From CAYVQF01 sp964454015 (lineage in GTDB: Bacteria > Myxococcota_A > Bradymonadia > UBA4248), in assembly GCA_964454015.1 (NCBI GenBank), contig CAYVQF010000012.1, forward strand, positions 36,072-100,071: 64,000 nucleotides of DNA. The letters are read 5' to 3'. Below the pieces are notes generated by a model. That model did not search any database and was not told the origin of the DNA. It saw only the letters and a list, made by a program, of their open reading frames with translations. This document shows positions 1-8,018 of this stretch, piece by piece. Every line of letters starts with the position of its first letter. Position 1 is the first letter of the stretch. The translations under genes and the position numbers were made by a program.

Positions 1-164
1 GGGGCTGGCGCGACAGGAGGCGCCTCTGTGGCCGGCTCCTTTTCGGCAGGCTGCTTCTCCTCTGCGCCCGTTGTCTTCGCTGTTGCCTTCGGCGTCTCGC
101 CCTTGTCGCATCCGCTGACGGCGAAGAGGGCCACGGCCAATAAAATGATAGATCTAATCAACAT
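1..164 (-). CDS. Partial lipoprotein (N-terminal end; runs off the left edge)
   Basis: The minus strand opens with ATG at 164 behind a good ribosome site (AGGAG, 6 nt spacing). The first 18 residues form a lipoprotein signal: a short basic start (MLIRS), a hydrophobic stretch, then the lipobox AVSGC, with Cys19 the predicted lipidated residue. After the Cys comes a linker rich in Lys, Glu, Pro, Ala and Thr, typical of a tether between the membrane and a folded domain that lies outside this window. The following Asp argues weakly for inner-membrane retention if the E. coli +2 rule applies here. The function of the missing domain cannot be told. Confidence 0.75.
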   Translation of the reverse strand, partial: MLIRSIILLAVALFAVSGCDKGETPKATAKTTGAEEKQPAEKEPATEAPPVAPA

Positions 165-213
165 GAAAACTCCTGAAACCATCGCCCACGAAAGAGACAC
201 CACGCACCCTCTC

Positions 214-242
214 TCTATTGTCCACCTGTATTCAATCGTCAA
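214..242 (-). promoter_or_regulatory. Putative sigma-70-type promoter for the partial lipoprotein gene
   Basis: Reading leftward, TTGACG (237-242, five of six consensus bases) is followed after 17 nt by AATAGA (214-219, three of six). The site lies about 50 bases upstream of the lipoprotein start. The -10 is weak, so this is a guess from spacing and position. Confidence 0.3.
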
Positions 243-267
243 GCTAGGGCGAACTCGCGCATTTGCC

Positions 268-307
268 GGCGCCCGCAGTGCGGGCGCCACGCGCTGAGGG
301 AGCGCGT
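268..307. other. Two adjacent perfect hairpins
   Basis: GGCGCCCGC-agt-GCGGGCGCC (268-288, 9-bp stem) is followed directly by ACGCGCT-gaggg-AGCGCGT (289-307, 7-bp stem). They sit in the roughly 250-bp stretch between the divergently read lipoprotein gene and the end of the frameshifted gene at 416. No T-run follows on either strand, so an intrinsic terminator is not clearly shown. Nothing else was recognised between 165 and 415 apart from the putative promoter. Confidence 0.45.
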
Positions 308-415
308 CAGGGGCCCCGCCTGGTTGACCGGACAGGACGCAAGCATCGTTGCCCACCATGACCGTCGGCGGGAGGTCGGCGACGAGAAGACGTCGCTGAT
401 TTCACCCGCTGCCTG

Positions 416-857
416 CTACGCGCTGCATGGGGTCACCACGTTGACGGCGAGCAGCCGCCACGCACCGTCGACGAAGCCGAAGAAGAAGGTGACGCCCTTA
501 TAAAAAGACGGCATGGGTGATCAACCGTTCAATGCCCGCGACTCTGGCAAAGTACCCTGCTTCGCGTTCCAGAGACGGTGTTTCAGCAACCTCTTCATGG
601 AGAGGGGGCCCAGAGTCTGAGGCCAAGACCCGCCGCTCGGCCCCTTCAGCGTCGCCAAAAACCTCCATCATCTGTGCCGCCACCAACGAGGGCCACAGCC
701 TCTGCCCACTCAGCCCCCCCTCCCGCGCCTCCCGCGCCTTGGCGCCGCCTTTCAAAGGATCGCCACCCGACCTATAAAGCCCGCTGCGGCGCGTAGGGAT
801 CGACAGAGGCTCTCCAAGGTAGAGGAGCAGGGCATTGCGAAGACTCGGCATCGACAT
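416..857 (-). pseudogene. Frameshifted small gene of unknown function
   Basis: An open frame read leftward from about 857 stops at 498. The next frame continues immediately with protein-like sequence (YKGVTFFFGFVDGAWRLLAV, then NVVTPCSA) and stops at 416. The break falls in a TTTTT run near 500, and adding one T joins the two parts smoothly into one protein of up to about 147 residues. It is therefore either a recent frameshift mutation or a sequencing/assembly error. The true start is unclear: the longest frame overlaps the first codons of the activase gene on the other strand, so a start inside the frame is likely. The family was not recognised. The C-terminal block looks like the end of a small folded domain ending near a single Cys. 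Confidence 0.45.
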
Positions 858-3800
858 CGGCTCGCGTTTCTATAGCAGCGTCGTCCTCGACGGCGACGAC
901 CAGATCCTGTGGGCGGACTATCGCGAAATCCAGGGCGACCTGGCTGGCTGCTTCGCCAGAACGCGCCAGCGGCTGGAAGACGCTCCCTGCGAGCGCGTGG
1001 GAATCAGCGCCAGCGTCGCCGCGGCTGCCGACGTGCTCGACAGCAACCTGTGCACCATCCGCGGCGCCCAGGTGCTGCTACCTGGATGTTGCCAGGTCAT
1101 CGCCGTGGGTGCCCAGAGCTTTGCCCTGCTCTGCTTCGACGCCAGCGGCACCTACCAAGAACACCTGGGCAACCCGCCATGCGCGGCCGGCACGGGCTCC
1201 TTCTTGGAGCAGCAGGCCGAGCGCCTGAACCTGAGCCCCGCTCAGCTCGCCGAGCTGGCCCAGGCCTACACCGGCCCCATCCCGACCATCGCCACGCGCT
1301 GCGCCGTCTTCGCCAAGAGCGACATCATCCACCGCATGCAAGAGGGCTTCGGGGTCGAGGCCATCTGCGCCGGCCTCTGCGCCGGGGTGGGGCGCAGCAT
1401 CGTCGAGGCCTTGGTCAAGGGCCGCCAGCTCAGCCCGCCGGTTGGCGTGGTTGGCGGCGTGGCCTGCAACGCCAAGGTCGTCGCCGCCATCGGCGCCGCT
1501 TTGGATCTGCCCGTGGTGGTGCCTGAGCGCCCGTGGGCGGCGGCGGCCATCGGCGCCGCCCTGCTCGGCACCCGCTCTCGCCTCCCTGACGCTATCGAGG
1601 CGCTGCTCCAGCGCCCTCAGCGCGAGACGCGCGCGCCCCTCATCGCCCATCCCCTGCGCCTGGTCGCCGCGCCGCCGCCGCGCCGGGTGGGTGATGTCGA
1701 GGTCAGCCTGGCCAGCGCCGCGACCTTGGCCGCATACCAGGATGCCACCTTGGGCATCGACGTGGGATCCACCTCCACCAAGGCCGCCCTTCTCGACGCG
1801 GCCGGGGCGCTGCTGGTCGGACTTTATACGGCGACGCGGGGCGAGCCCCTGCAGGCGGTGCAGAAGCTCCTCCTCACCCTCGAAGCGGTCTTGCCGGGCT
1901 GGCGCGCCAAGCTCCGCCAGGCGGCCACCACTGGCTCTGGGCGGGCTTTGGTCCGGCGAGTCTTCGCAGCCGACCTGGAGCTCGACGAGATCACCGCCCA
2001 CGCCACGGCGGCGGCCTTCTCCTACCCCGAGGTGGACACCCTGATCGAAATCGGCGGCCAAGACGCCAAGTTCACCCGCATCCACAACGGCGCCGTGGTT
2101 CACGCCACCATGAACTACGTGTGCGCCGCTGGCACGGGCTCCTTCATCGAGGAGCAGGCCCGCCGCCTCGGCGTGCCCCTGGAAGCGGTCTCGGGCCTGG
2201 CCCTGGGCCAAGTCGCCCCCTACACCTCGGATCGCTGCACGGTCTACATGGAGCGCGACCTCAACGAGCTCTCGGCCCAGGGTTGGTCCCGGGACGCCAT
2301 CTTGGCGGGGGTCCTCTTCTCCGTGCGCGACAACTACCTGGCCAAGGTCGTGGGTCACCAGCCCATGGGGCAGCACGTGGTCTTCCAAGGCGCGACGGCG
2401 CGCAACGCCGCCCTGGTCGCTGCTTTCGAGCAATACCTCGGTCGCACGATCCACGTCCCTGAGGCGTGTCACCTCGCCGGGGCCCTGGGCTGCGCCCTGG
2501 TAGCGCGCCAGCAGCCGGCCGCTGAGAGCAGCCTCCAGGTGAGCCTCGCGCCGCTGGGGGTGGCGTTGGAAGGGTGCACCTTGTGCAGCAATCGCTGTGT
2601 GCTCTCAGTGGTGCGCGGGCCGACGGGCGACCTGAGCTGGGGCGCCAAATGCGGCCGTGAAGCCGGCGAGGGACGGCGCCCCGTGACCAAGGCGGCTTCG
2701 CCCTTTGCCCAGAGGCACCGCCGCCGGCCGCGCCCGGCACCAGCGGCGGCACCCCGCGGCCGCCTCGGCTTGGTCGAGGTGCTCTACCATCACCGTTACG
2801 CCAGCCTGTGGGAAGACGTGTTGGGCCGCCTGGGCTTCGAGACGGTGCGGGCCGGGCAGGCCAAAGCTCACCTCCGGGCAGGCAAGGGGCTGGTGGATTC
2901 GGACTTCTGTGCCCCCATGATCCTGGCGCATGGGGCGATAGAAGCGCTGGGCGCGGCCGGGGTGGACGCCATCTTCTTTCCCACCCTGATCAACGACGTC
3001 GAGGCCGATGCGCCGCCTCGGCAGGCCTTTCGCGACAAGACCCAGGAGTCTTACTTCTGTTATTACTCGCAGTATGCGCCGACCATCATCGCCAAGGCCG
3101 GGGCCCTGCGCCTCGATGCGCCCGTGCTGTCGCCCAGGCTCGCCCTGCGCCACGACGCACCTGAGGCCATGGCCGACGCGATCTGCTCGGCGCTCCAGGG
3201 GCCCTTTGCCGAGGTGAGCCGCGAGGAGGTCCAGTCCGCCTTTGGCGGCGCGTGGGCCGCCTTCGCCGAGGCCGAGGCCGCGCGCCTGCGGGCGGTACCG
3301 CCCTTGCCCGAGGAGGGGCTCGCCGTGGTCCTTCTCGGCCGCCCCTATGTCGTCTTCGAGGAGGCCCTCAACCTGGGCCTGCCGGCCCTGCTCGAAGCGC
3401 AGGGGGTGCGCCTCTATTGGCAAGACGAGATCGCCGTGGACGCCGCGGACCGGGCGCAGCTCGGGAGCACCCTGGAGAAGATGCACTGGAGCTACGGCAA
3501 GAAGATCCTCGGTGCGGCCCAGGTGGCGGCGCGCACGCCCAACCTCTTCGTGGTCTACCTGTCTTGTTTCCGTTGCAGCCCCGATGCCTTCGTCATGAGT
3601 TTCGTCAAGGAGATCATGGCGGCGACGGGCAAGCCCTATCTCATTTTGCAGATGGACGAGCACGCCTCGGCCGTGGGTTACCAGACCCGCATCGAGGCGG
3701 CGCTGCGCAGCTTTGCCACGCATTGCGCCCGCCCGGTGCCTGTGCCGGCGCGCCCCACCATCGCGCCGCGGCCGCGACCACTCGAGGCGGGGGACACCGT

Positions 3801-4944
3801 GCTGGTGCCTTACATCAGCCGGCTCCTGAGCGCCTTCTGGGCGGAGTGCTTCCGCAGTGAGGGTTATGGCGCGGCCTTGCTCGAGAACGACGAGCGCATC
3901 CTGCAGACGGGCTATCGCTACGCCAATGGCGGCGAGTGCATGCCGGCGGTGGCCATCGCCGGGGGCGTCATCGAGCACCTGCGGCGCCACCCAGAGCTGG
4001 CGCCGGAGCGGGCCTACCTCTACCTGCCCACCCTGTGCATGGCCTGTAATTTTCCGCAGTTTCCGGCCATGGCGCGCCTGGCCATCGAGGCGGCGGGGAT
4101 CACTGGGGTGAAACTGGGGGAACAGAACCTGCTCAATCCGGGCGGGGCTCTGCCGGGGAATTTGGGGGTGCGCCTCTTCGAGAGTTCCCTGGTGGCGGGG
4201 CTGATCTACAAGCTCTACCATCGCAGCCGGGCCTACGCCTGTGACCCGCGGGAGGCGGAAGCGGCCTTTGTCGAGGCCGAGGCGCGCATGGCCTTGGCAT
4301 TCCGGGGCGAGGGCGGGGTGCTGGCGGCCTTCAAAGAGGTGGTGCAGCGCTTCAGAGAGGTGCCCATGCACGCGCGCGCGGCCCTGCGCAAGCCCCGTGT
4401 GGCGGTCCTGGGTGACATCTACGTCAAGTACAACGAGGTGGTGAACCAGGGCCTGGCCGAGCTCATCCACTCCCATGGGGCGGAGCTGGTCATCCCCTCG
4501 ATGAGCGACCTGAGCTTCCACTTCCTCGACGTGGACATTCGGGCTGGTCTCACGCGCCCTGAGGCGGCCACGACCTTGGCCCGTTTCGAGGCGCGCTACG
4601 AGAAGGTCGCGGCTGACCTCTTGGGGGACGATGTGGAACCACCTTGGTCGGCGTGTGCGGCGCTCCTGGAGGCGCGCAACATCGCCCCAGAGCTCGCCGG
4701 GGAGACCTCGGTGAACGTGGGGCGGGCGCTCTACATGTTGGAGCATCGCCAGGTCGACGCCATCGTCCACGTCAACCCCATCTTTTGCTGCCCTGGGGTG
4801 CTGTCTTCCTCTCTGTTTAGGCGGCTCCAGCAGGACTATGGCGTGCCCATCGTAGACATTTTTTACGACGGCAGCGGAGAACCCAACCGGGTGCTGGTGC
4901 CGCATTTGACCTTCTTGCGGGCGGGCAGCAGCCCAGGAAGATGA
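835..4944 (+). CDS. Giant fused CoA-dehydratase activase (two BcrAD/HgdC ATPase domains plus DUF2229 and HgdB-like parts)
   Basis: This 1369-residue protein belongs to the large 2-hydroxyacyl-CoA dehydratase activase-related family, whose usual length is about 1400. Two ASKHA-fold activase domains lie in tandem. Domain one (residues 3-245) has GIDIGS and CAAGTGSF (Cys116). Domain two (304-562) has GIDVGSTSTK, EIGGQDAK and CAAGTGSF (Cys429). In each, a later RC-x-V motif supplies the second cysteine that in HgdC ligates a bridging [4Fe-4S] cluster. A DUF2229-type domain follows (about 641-860), then a C-terminal region related to dehydratase subunits (about 985-1365) with several conserved Cys. 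The start is TTG at 835, chosen because GAGGAG lies 7 nt upstream and the frame then opens directly with the phosphate-binding motif. The family probably couples ATP hydrolysis to low-potential electron transfer, but its substrate is not established. No dehydratase gene adjoins it. Confidence 0.88.
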   Translation: MRRLGIDIGSRFYSSVVLDGDDQILWADYREIQGDLAGCFARTRQRLEDAPCERVGISASVAAAADVLDSNLCTIRGAQVLLPGCCQVIAVGAQSFALLCFDASGTYQEHLGNPPCAAGTGSFLEQQAERLNLSPAQLAELAQAYTGPIPTIATRCAVFAKSDIIHRMQEGFGVEAICAGLCAGVGRSIVEALVKGRQLSPPVGVVGGVACNAKVVAAIGAALDLPVVVPERPWAAAAIGAALLGTRSRLPDAIEALLQRPQRETRAPLIAHPLRLVAAPPPRRVGDVEVSLASAATLAAYQDATLGIDVGSTSTKAALLDAAGALLVGLYTATRGEPLQAVQKLLLTLEAVLPGWRAKLRQAATTGSGRALVRRVFAADLELDEITAHATAAAFSYPEVDTLIEIGGQDAKFTRIHNGAVVHATMNYVCAAGTGSFIEEQARRLGVPLEAVSGLALGQVAPYTSDRCTVYMERDLNELSAQGWSRDAILAGVLFSVRDNYLAKVVGHQPMGQHVVFQGATARNAALVAAFEQYLGRTIHVPEACHLAGALGCALVARQQPAAESSLQVSLAPLGVALEGCTLCSNRCVLSVVRGPTGDLSWGAKCGREAGEGRRPVTKAASPFAQRHRRRPRPAPAAAPRGRLGLVEVLYHHRYASLWEDVLGRLGFETVRAGQAKAHLRAGKGLVDSDFCAPMILAHGAIEALGAAGVDAIFFPTLINDVEADAPPRQAFRDKTQESYFCYYSQYAPTIIAKAGALRLDAPVLSPRLALRHDAPEAMADAICSALQGPFAEVSREEVQSAFGGAWAAFAEAEAARLRAVPPLPEEGLAVVLLGRPYVVFEEALNLGLPALLEAQGVRLYWQDEIAVDAADRAQLGSTLEKMHWSYGKKILGAAQVAARTPNLFVVYLSCFRCSPDAFVMSFVKEIMAATGKPYLILQMDEHASAVGYQTRIEAALRSFATHCARPVPVPARPTIAPRPRPLEAGDTVLVPYISRLLSAFWAECFRSEGYGAALLENDERILQTGYRYANGGECMPAVAIAGGVIEHLRRHPELAPERAYLYLPTLCMACNFPQFPAMARLAIEAAGITGVKLGEQNLLNPGGALPGNLGVRLFESSLVAGLIYKLYHRSRAYACDPREAEAAFVEAEARMALAFRGEGGVLAAFKEVVQRFREVPMHARAALRKPRVAVLGDIYVKYNEVVNQGLAELIHSHGAELVIPSMSDLSFHFLDVDIRAGLTRPEAATTLARFEARYEKVAADLLGDDVEPPWSACAALLEARNIAPELAGETSVNVGRALYMLEHRQVDAIVHVNPIFCCPGVLSSSLFRRLQQDYGVPIVDIFYDGSGEPNRVLVPHLTFLRAGSSPGR

Positions 4945-4985
4945 GCACGGCCGAGAGCGTTCCAGGGGCTCCGGACCGGGGTGAG

Positions 4986-5435
4986 CTAGGTGTCGCCTCG
5001 TCGAGTGGGGCGACGAGGTCGCGCCTTTCTCAGGTAAAAACCCGTCACCATGCACCCTACCGCCATCCCCAACACCGGCAGCAGGGTGATGAGCCAGACG
5101 GCTACATCCCCACGGCTGGCGTCGGCACCAAGGGCGAAGGCCCAGCCCGGGTAGACGAGCATGACCAGAGCGGAGAAGAGCATCGACGCTGGGCCCAGCA
5201 CGTTGGGTTGGTTGGCCGTCTTGGAACGACGACGAAGCGCCAGGGTAGTCAGGATTCCCATAACCAGCATCAGCACCAGAGCCACTGGCCAGATGACGAC
5301 AGGGAAGACCAAGACGCTCAAGTCGTCAGCATAAACGGGGCTGGGGCTGAGGCCCAAGGCGACGAGCGCCCCGACGCTGCCCCAGCGCCAGAGGCGCCGA
5401 AGAGAAGGTTGAGGAAAACGACGGACGCGCGTCAT
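4986..5435 (-). CDS. Small membrane protein of unknown function
   Basis: About 149 residues if started at ATG 5435. Longer in-frame starts exist up to 5600, but the shorter one places an Arg-rich segment and a hydrophobic stretch ending in an Ala-x-Ala-like VYA at the N-terminus, as expected for a signal peptide. Two or three further membrane segments follow (FPVVIWPVALVLMLVMGIL, a segment around LFSALVMLVYPGWAFAL, and VWLITLLPVLGMAVGCMV). It ends in a basic Arg-rich tail. There is no strong ribosome site. It is convergent with the giant activase, with 41 bp between stop codons. No family was recognised. Confidence 0.6.
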   Translation of the reverse strand: MTRVRRFPQPSLRRLWRWGSVGALVALGLSPSPVYADDLSVLVFPVVIWPVALVLMLVMGILTTLALRRRSKTANQPNVLGPASMLFSALVMLVYPGWAFALGADASRGDVAVWLITLLPVLGMAVGCMVTGFYLRKARPRRPTRRGDT

Positions 5436-5729
5436 GCGCGTCGTCGCCACGCCAGCTTGTCTGTCACCTCGGCGGGGCTCCCCTAATGGCGCTGCCCGGA
5501 ACGAGGCCGGCGCTCTGTGGCGGTGCTTGGCCATCAGGGAGCTCACGCTAGTGGCTTCCTGCGCTGGTGCTTTCCTTCTCATAAGCAATCCATGAGTCAA
5601 AAGAAGAGGCGCTTGTCCAATCCCCGGAAAGGGGACACCAGGGTGCCGTTGTTGCCGTTTCTGGTCAACGGTCTGCCACTTCTGGCCTAGGTCGACGTTG
5701 TGTTTGGATCCACGTCCGATGGGGCGAGC

Positions 5730-5795
5730 GGCCGTCGCTGAATCGGCCGTCGCCCAATCGGCCGTCGCTCAATCGGCCGACACATAGGTCGGCCG
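5730..5795. repeat. 15-bp tandem repeats leading into a dispersed hairpin (repeat family R1)
   Basis: Three 15-bp units of the form GGCCGTCGC-xx-AATC (5730-5774) run straight into the palindrome CGGCCGAC-acatag-GTCGGCCG (5774-5795). The palindrome and the flanking AATC...GGTACGG recur at 27478-27500 just after a stop codon and at 29283-29305 after selO. This is therefore a small dispersed intergenic element. A GGATCCAC motif at 5706-5713 lies just upstream. Confidence 0.75.
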
Positions 5796-5804
5796 GTACG
5801 GTTC

Positions 5805-5991
5805 GATTTTGGTGTTGGGGATGATGGTCCGGCGAGGGATGATTTTGGTGTTGGGGATGATGGTCCGGCGAGGGATGACTTTGGTGTTGGGGATGATGGT
5901 CCGGCGAGGGATGACTTTGGTGTTGGGGTTGATGGTCCGGCGAGGGATGACTTTGGTGTTGGGGTTGATGGTCCGGCGAGGGATGACTTTG
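5805..5991. repeat. Five tandem 36-bp repeats
   Basis: Units begin GAYTTTGGTGTTGGGG and end GGTCCGGCGAGGGAT, at 5805, 5841, 5877, 5913 and 5949, with a 7-base partial sixth copy. Copies differ at one or two positions (GATT or GACT at the start, GGAT or GGTT in the middle). The period is a multiple of three, so both strands stay open and give repetitive false reading frames. No ribosome site or signal supports translation. The unit resembles the sequence that follows the R1 hairpin elsewhere (cgattttg...gtggatggcggg), which suggests local expansion of an R1 element. From 5992 to 6242 nothing further was recognised except the ribosome site of the next gene. Confidence 0.85.
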
Positions 5992-6242
5992 TGTGGCCAC
6001 GGAAGCGACACCTTTCGTGTCGTTCGCGCTGGACATTGCTGGAGGGCGCATGTAGTGATGGCCAAAACGCCTGTGACTTGGACCCTTCCGGAGTCCAAGG
6101 CAAGGAAAACGCGCTCTGCAAGGCCCTTGGCCAACACAATTGGCTGGGCGTTCAAGGCATCGCCGCAGTGCCATCGATCCAGACGCTCTTGACGAAAGCC
6201 GCTCCGATTTCGCCGAAACGTTGAACCACCAGGAGTCTCTTC

Positions 6243-7787
6243 ATGGACGTGACCGCCATGGTCGACCAGCTCGCCAACCTCCAAATTTTGAATCAGTTTC
6301 TGCTCTCCTTGTTGCTGATTATTCCCATGGTTTTGGTGGCTAGAACGGTCGTCGCCGGGACCCGCTACTCGGCCATATTGATTATCGTCATATTTGGCCT
6401 GACCATGGGCTACATCCTGGTCTCTACTGGCATCTCGACACCCGGTTTGCCGCAGTTTTCCCTCATCGATCTCCTCGGCCGGACCACGATCATCGCTTTG
6501 ACCGTCTCCTTTTTCGTCGGCGGCCAGGAGCTGCGCAAGATCTTTGGCAACATCAAAATGGAACCCGACACCACGGTCGAGCTCTCCACGGAGGAGACCG
6601 TGCTCGGGACCGGGCGCACCCATTTTTTCTTCATCCTCCGCTCCTTCTTCCTCCTCATCGGGATTGAAGCGCTCTATCGCATGATCCTGGGCTTGAGCTT
6701 CAGCGATCTCAGCCGCTTCTACCCGATCATCGCCTACCTCGGTCTGATTGGCGCTACGATCGTCATCGACAACCGCGCCAAAGTCGCCAACAAGCGCCGC
6801 TACATCAAGCTGGGACTGGCCGAGACCGTCGCCATCCTCGGGGTGCTGCTGGCCTCTTATGGGATCGCCCAGTGGATCAAGCCCCTCATCGCCTTGCCGC
6901 AGATCTTCTTCGCCATGGTCATCTCCGCCGGCTTGGGCGCCCTGCTGTATCGATGGCGTTTTGGTCCCACGATCCGCGCCTTGCTCTTCGCTGGCATACC
7001 CGTGGTCCTCGCGGCGAACTTCATGATCGGTGGCTCCCGCATCGGTGACGCCTTCTCGATCACCGGGATGAACGCCGTCCTCGCCTATGGCTTCTTCGGG
7101 CAAATGTTCTGGATGTTTGGCGGCATTACGGTCTTGATCCTTTTCGCCAAGACTTGCAACGCCCGCAACCTCGCCCCGGCGATGGCGGGCTCCTTGAGCC
7201 ACTCGGGCCTCACGGGCGCCTGCACCGCCGGTGACCTCGGGGACATCGCCGCCTATCGCGCGCCGATCATGATCAATGTCCCTTTCTTTGGGCATATCTT
7301 CGTCTTCTCCATCCTGGCGATGAGCGCAGAGAACGGTCGACTCCTCCTGTGGCCTTCCCTGTTGATTGTTTTGATTGGCATCGTCCTGACGGCGTTCGCC
7401 TTGCGCACCCTGCGCCGCGCCGAGGGCGCTGACGCCAAAGAAGTCAAAGGTCTGATGCAGTTCTCCTTTGGCTGGCAGCTCTGTGCCGTCTTCGGTGGTT
7501 TCGTCATGCTCAGCTTGGCCTCCATGTCGCTGGACTTCACCTCCATGGCTGTTGCCTCGGGTATCTCCCACTTCGGGCTCTTTGCGGCCATTCAAGGAGA
7601 AATGTTCGGAAGCGAAGCTTCGAGCTTGATTCCCTTCATCTTTTCCATGCCCTTTTTGGTGCACCCCTTGGTCTTCTTCATGTTCGGTCGCGCCATGGAG
7701 CGCAACGGTGAGATGCCGCGCGTTCCCGTCTTCATCCTGGCGTGCATCGGCATCATGGGCCTGGTCTACGCCATGAGCGCTACCTGA
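6243..7787 (+). CDS. Polytopic inner-membrane protein, possible secondary transporter
   Basis: 514 residues, ATG at 6243 with AGGAG 8 nt upstream. The protein is almost wholly hydrophobic, with about 12 to 13 predicted membrane segments. Short polar loops include VGGQELRKIFGN after the third segment, a central loop with GTGRTHFFF, and a Gly/Ser-rich motif GSLSHSGLTGACTAGDLGD that could line a substrate path. The size and topology fit a secondary carrier and faintly recall glutamate:sodium symporters of the GltS type, but the hallmark motifs are not clear enough to name it. It is followed by a repeat element and then a sodium:solute symporter on the same strand, so it may share that gene's physiology. 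The family was not recognised. Confidence 0.7.
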   Translation: MDVTAMVDQLANLQILNQFLLSLLLIIPMVLVARTVVAGTRYSAILIIVIFGLTMGYILVSTGISTPGLPQFSLIDLLGRTTIIALTVSFFVGGQELRKIFGNIKMEPDTTVELSTEETVLGTGRTHFFFILRSFFLLIGIEALYRMILGLSFSDLSRFYPIIAYLGLIGATIVIDNRAKVANKRRYIKLGLAETVAILGVLLASYGIAQWIKPLIALPQIFFAMVISAGLGALLYRWRFGPTIRALLFAGIPVVLAANFMIGGSRIGDAFSITGMNAVLAYGFFGQMFWMFGGITVLILFAKTCNARNLAPAMAGSLSHSGLTGACTAGDLGDIAAYRAPIMINVPFFGHIFVFSILAMSAENGRLLLWPSLLIVLIGIVLTAFALRTLRRAEGADAKEVKGLMQFSFGWQLCAVFGGFVMLSLASMSLDFTSMAVASGISHFGLFAAIQGEMFGSEASSLIPFIFSMPFLVHPLVFFMFGRAMERNGEMPRVPVFILACIGIMGLVYAMSAT

Positions 7788-7814
7788 CGCAGCACCTGGA
7801 TGGGGGGCGTGGGT

Positions 7815-7890
7815 AGGAACGAGGAACCAGTAGGGGTCGACCTGCGCGTCGGCCCGTCTGCGGGTGTCTCAATGGAGCGAGGAACGAGGG
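7815..7890. repeat. Dispersed repeat family R2, first copy
   Basis: The sequence GGAACGAGGAACCAGTAGGG leads into a GTCGACctgcgcGTCGGCCC-type palindrome and then a TCTGCGGGTGTC tail. It ends with another GGAACGAGG. The same element occurs in array form at 14006-14282. It lies in the roughly 230-bp space between two plus-strand genes; the rest of that space holds nothing recognisable. Confidence 0.8.
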
Positions 7891-8018
7891 GCTTTTCTCT
7901 ATTATTTGAATGATGTGGACTTCGCCTTGCCTTGCGAGTAGGTTGCGCGGCGGCTTCGGGTGAAGGGGCGAGGCGCCATGGTGTGGCGCCTCGCACGACC
8001 CGCTCGTGGAGAGCTTGG

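Noticed and set aside
2605..5055. 816-codon open frame on the minus strand opposite the giant activase
   Set aside because: It lies fully over a strongly supported gene, has no recognisable domain, and reads as His/Arg/Gln-rich antisense of GC-rich codons. Typical high-GC shadow.
5805..5991. CRISPR array
   Set aside because: The 36-bp units are directly adjacent with no spacers, and no cas gene is present. It is a plain tandem repeat.
5769..7664. 631-codon minus-strand frame opposite the polytopic membrane protein
   Set aside because: Its product is a hydrophilic, repetitive reverse of membrane codons, and part of it is the 36-bp repeat. No ribosome site or family.
7932..8018. Earlier start of the sodium:solute symporter
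   Set aside because: The extra 29 residues are basic and without a membrane helix, and family members begin near the chosen Met.
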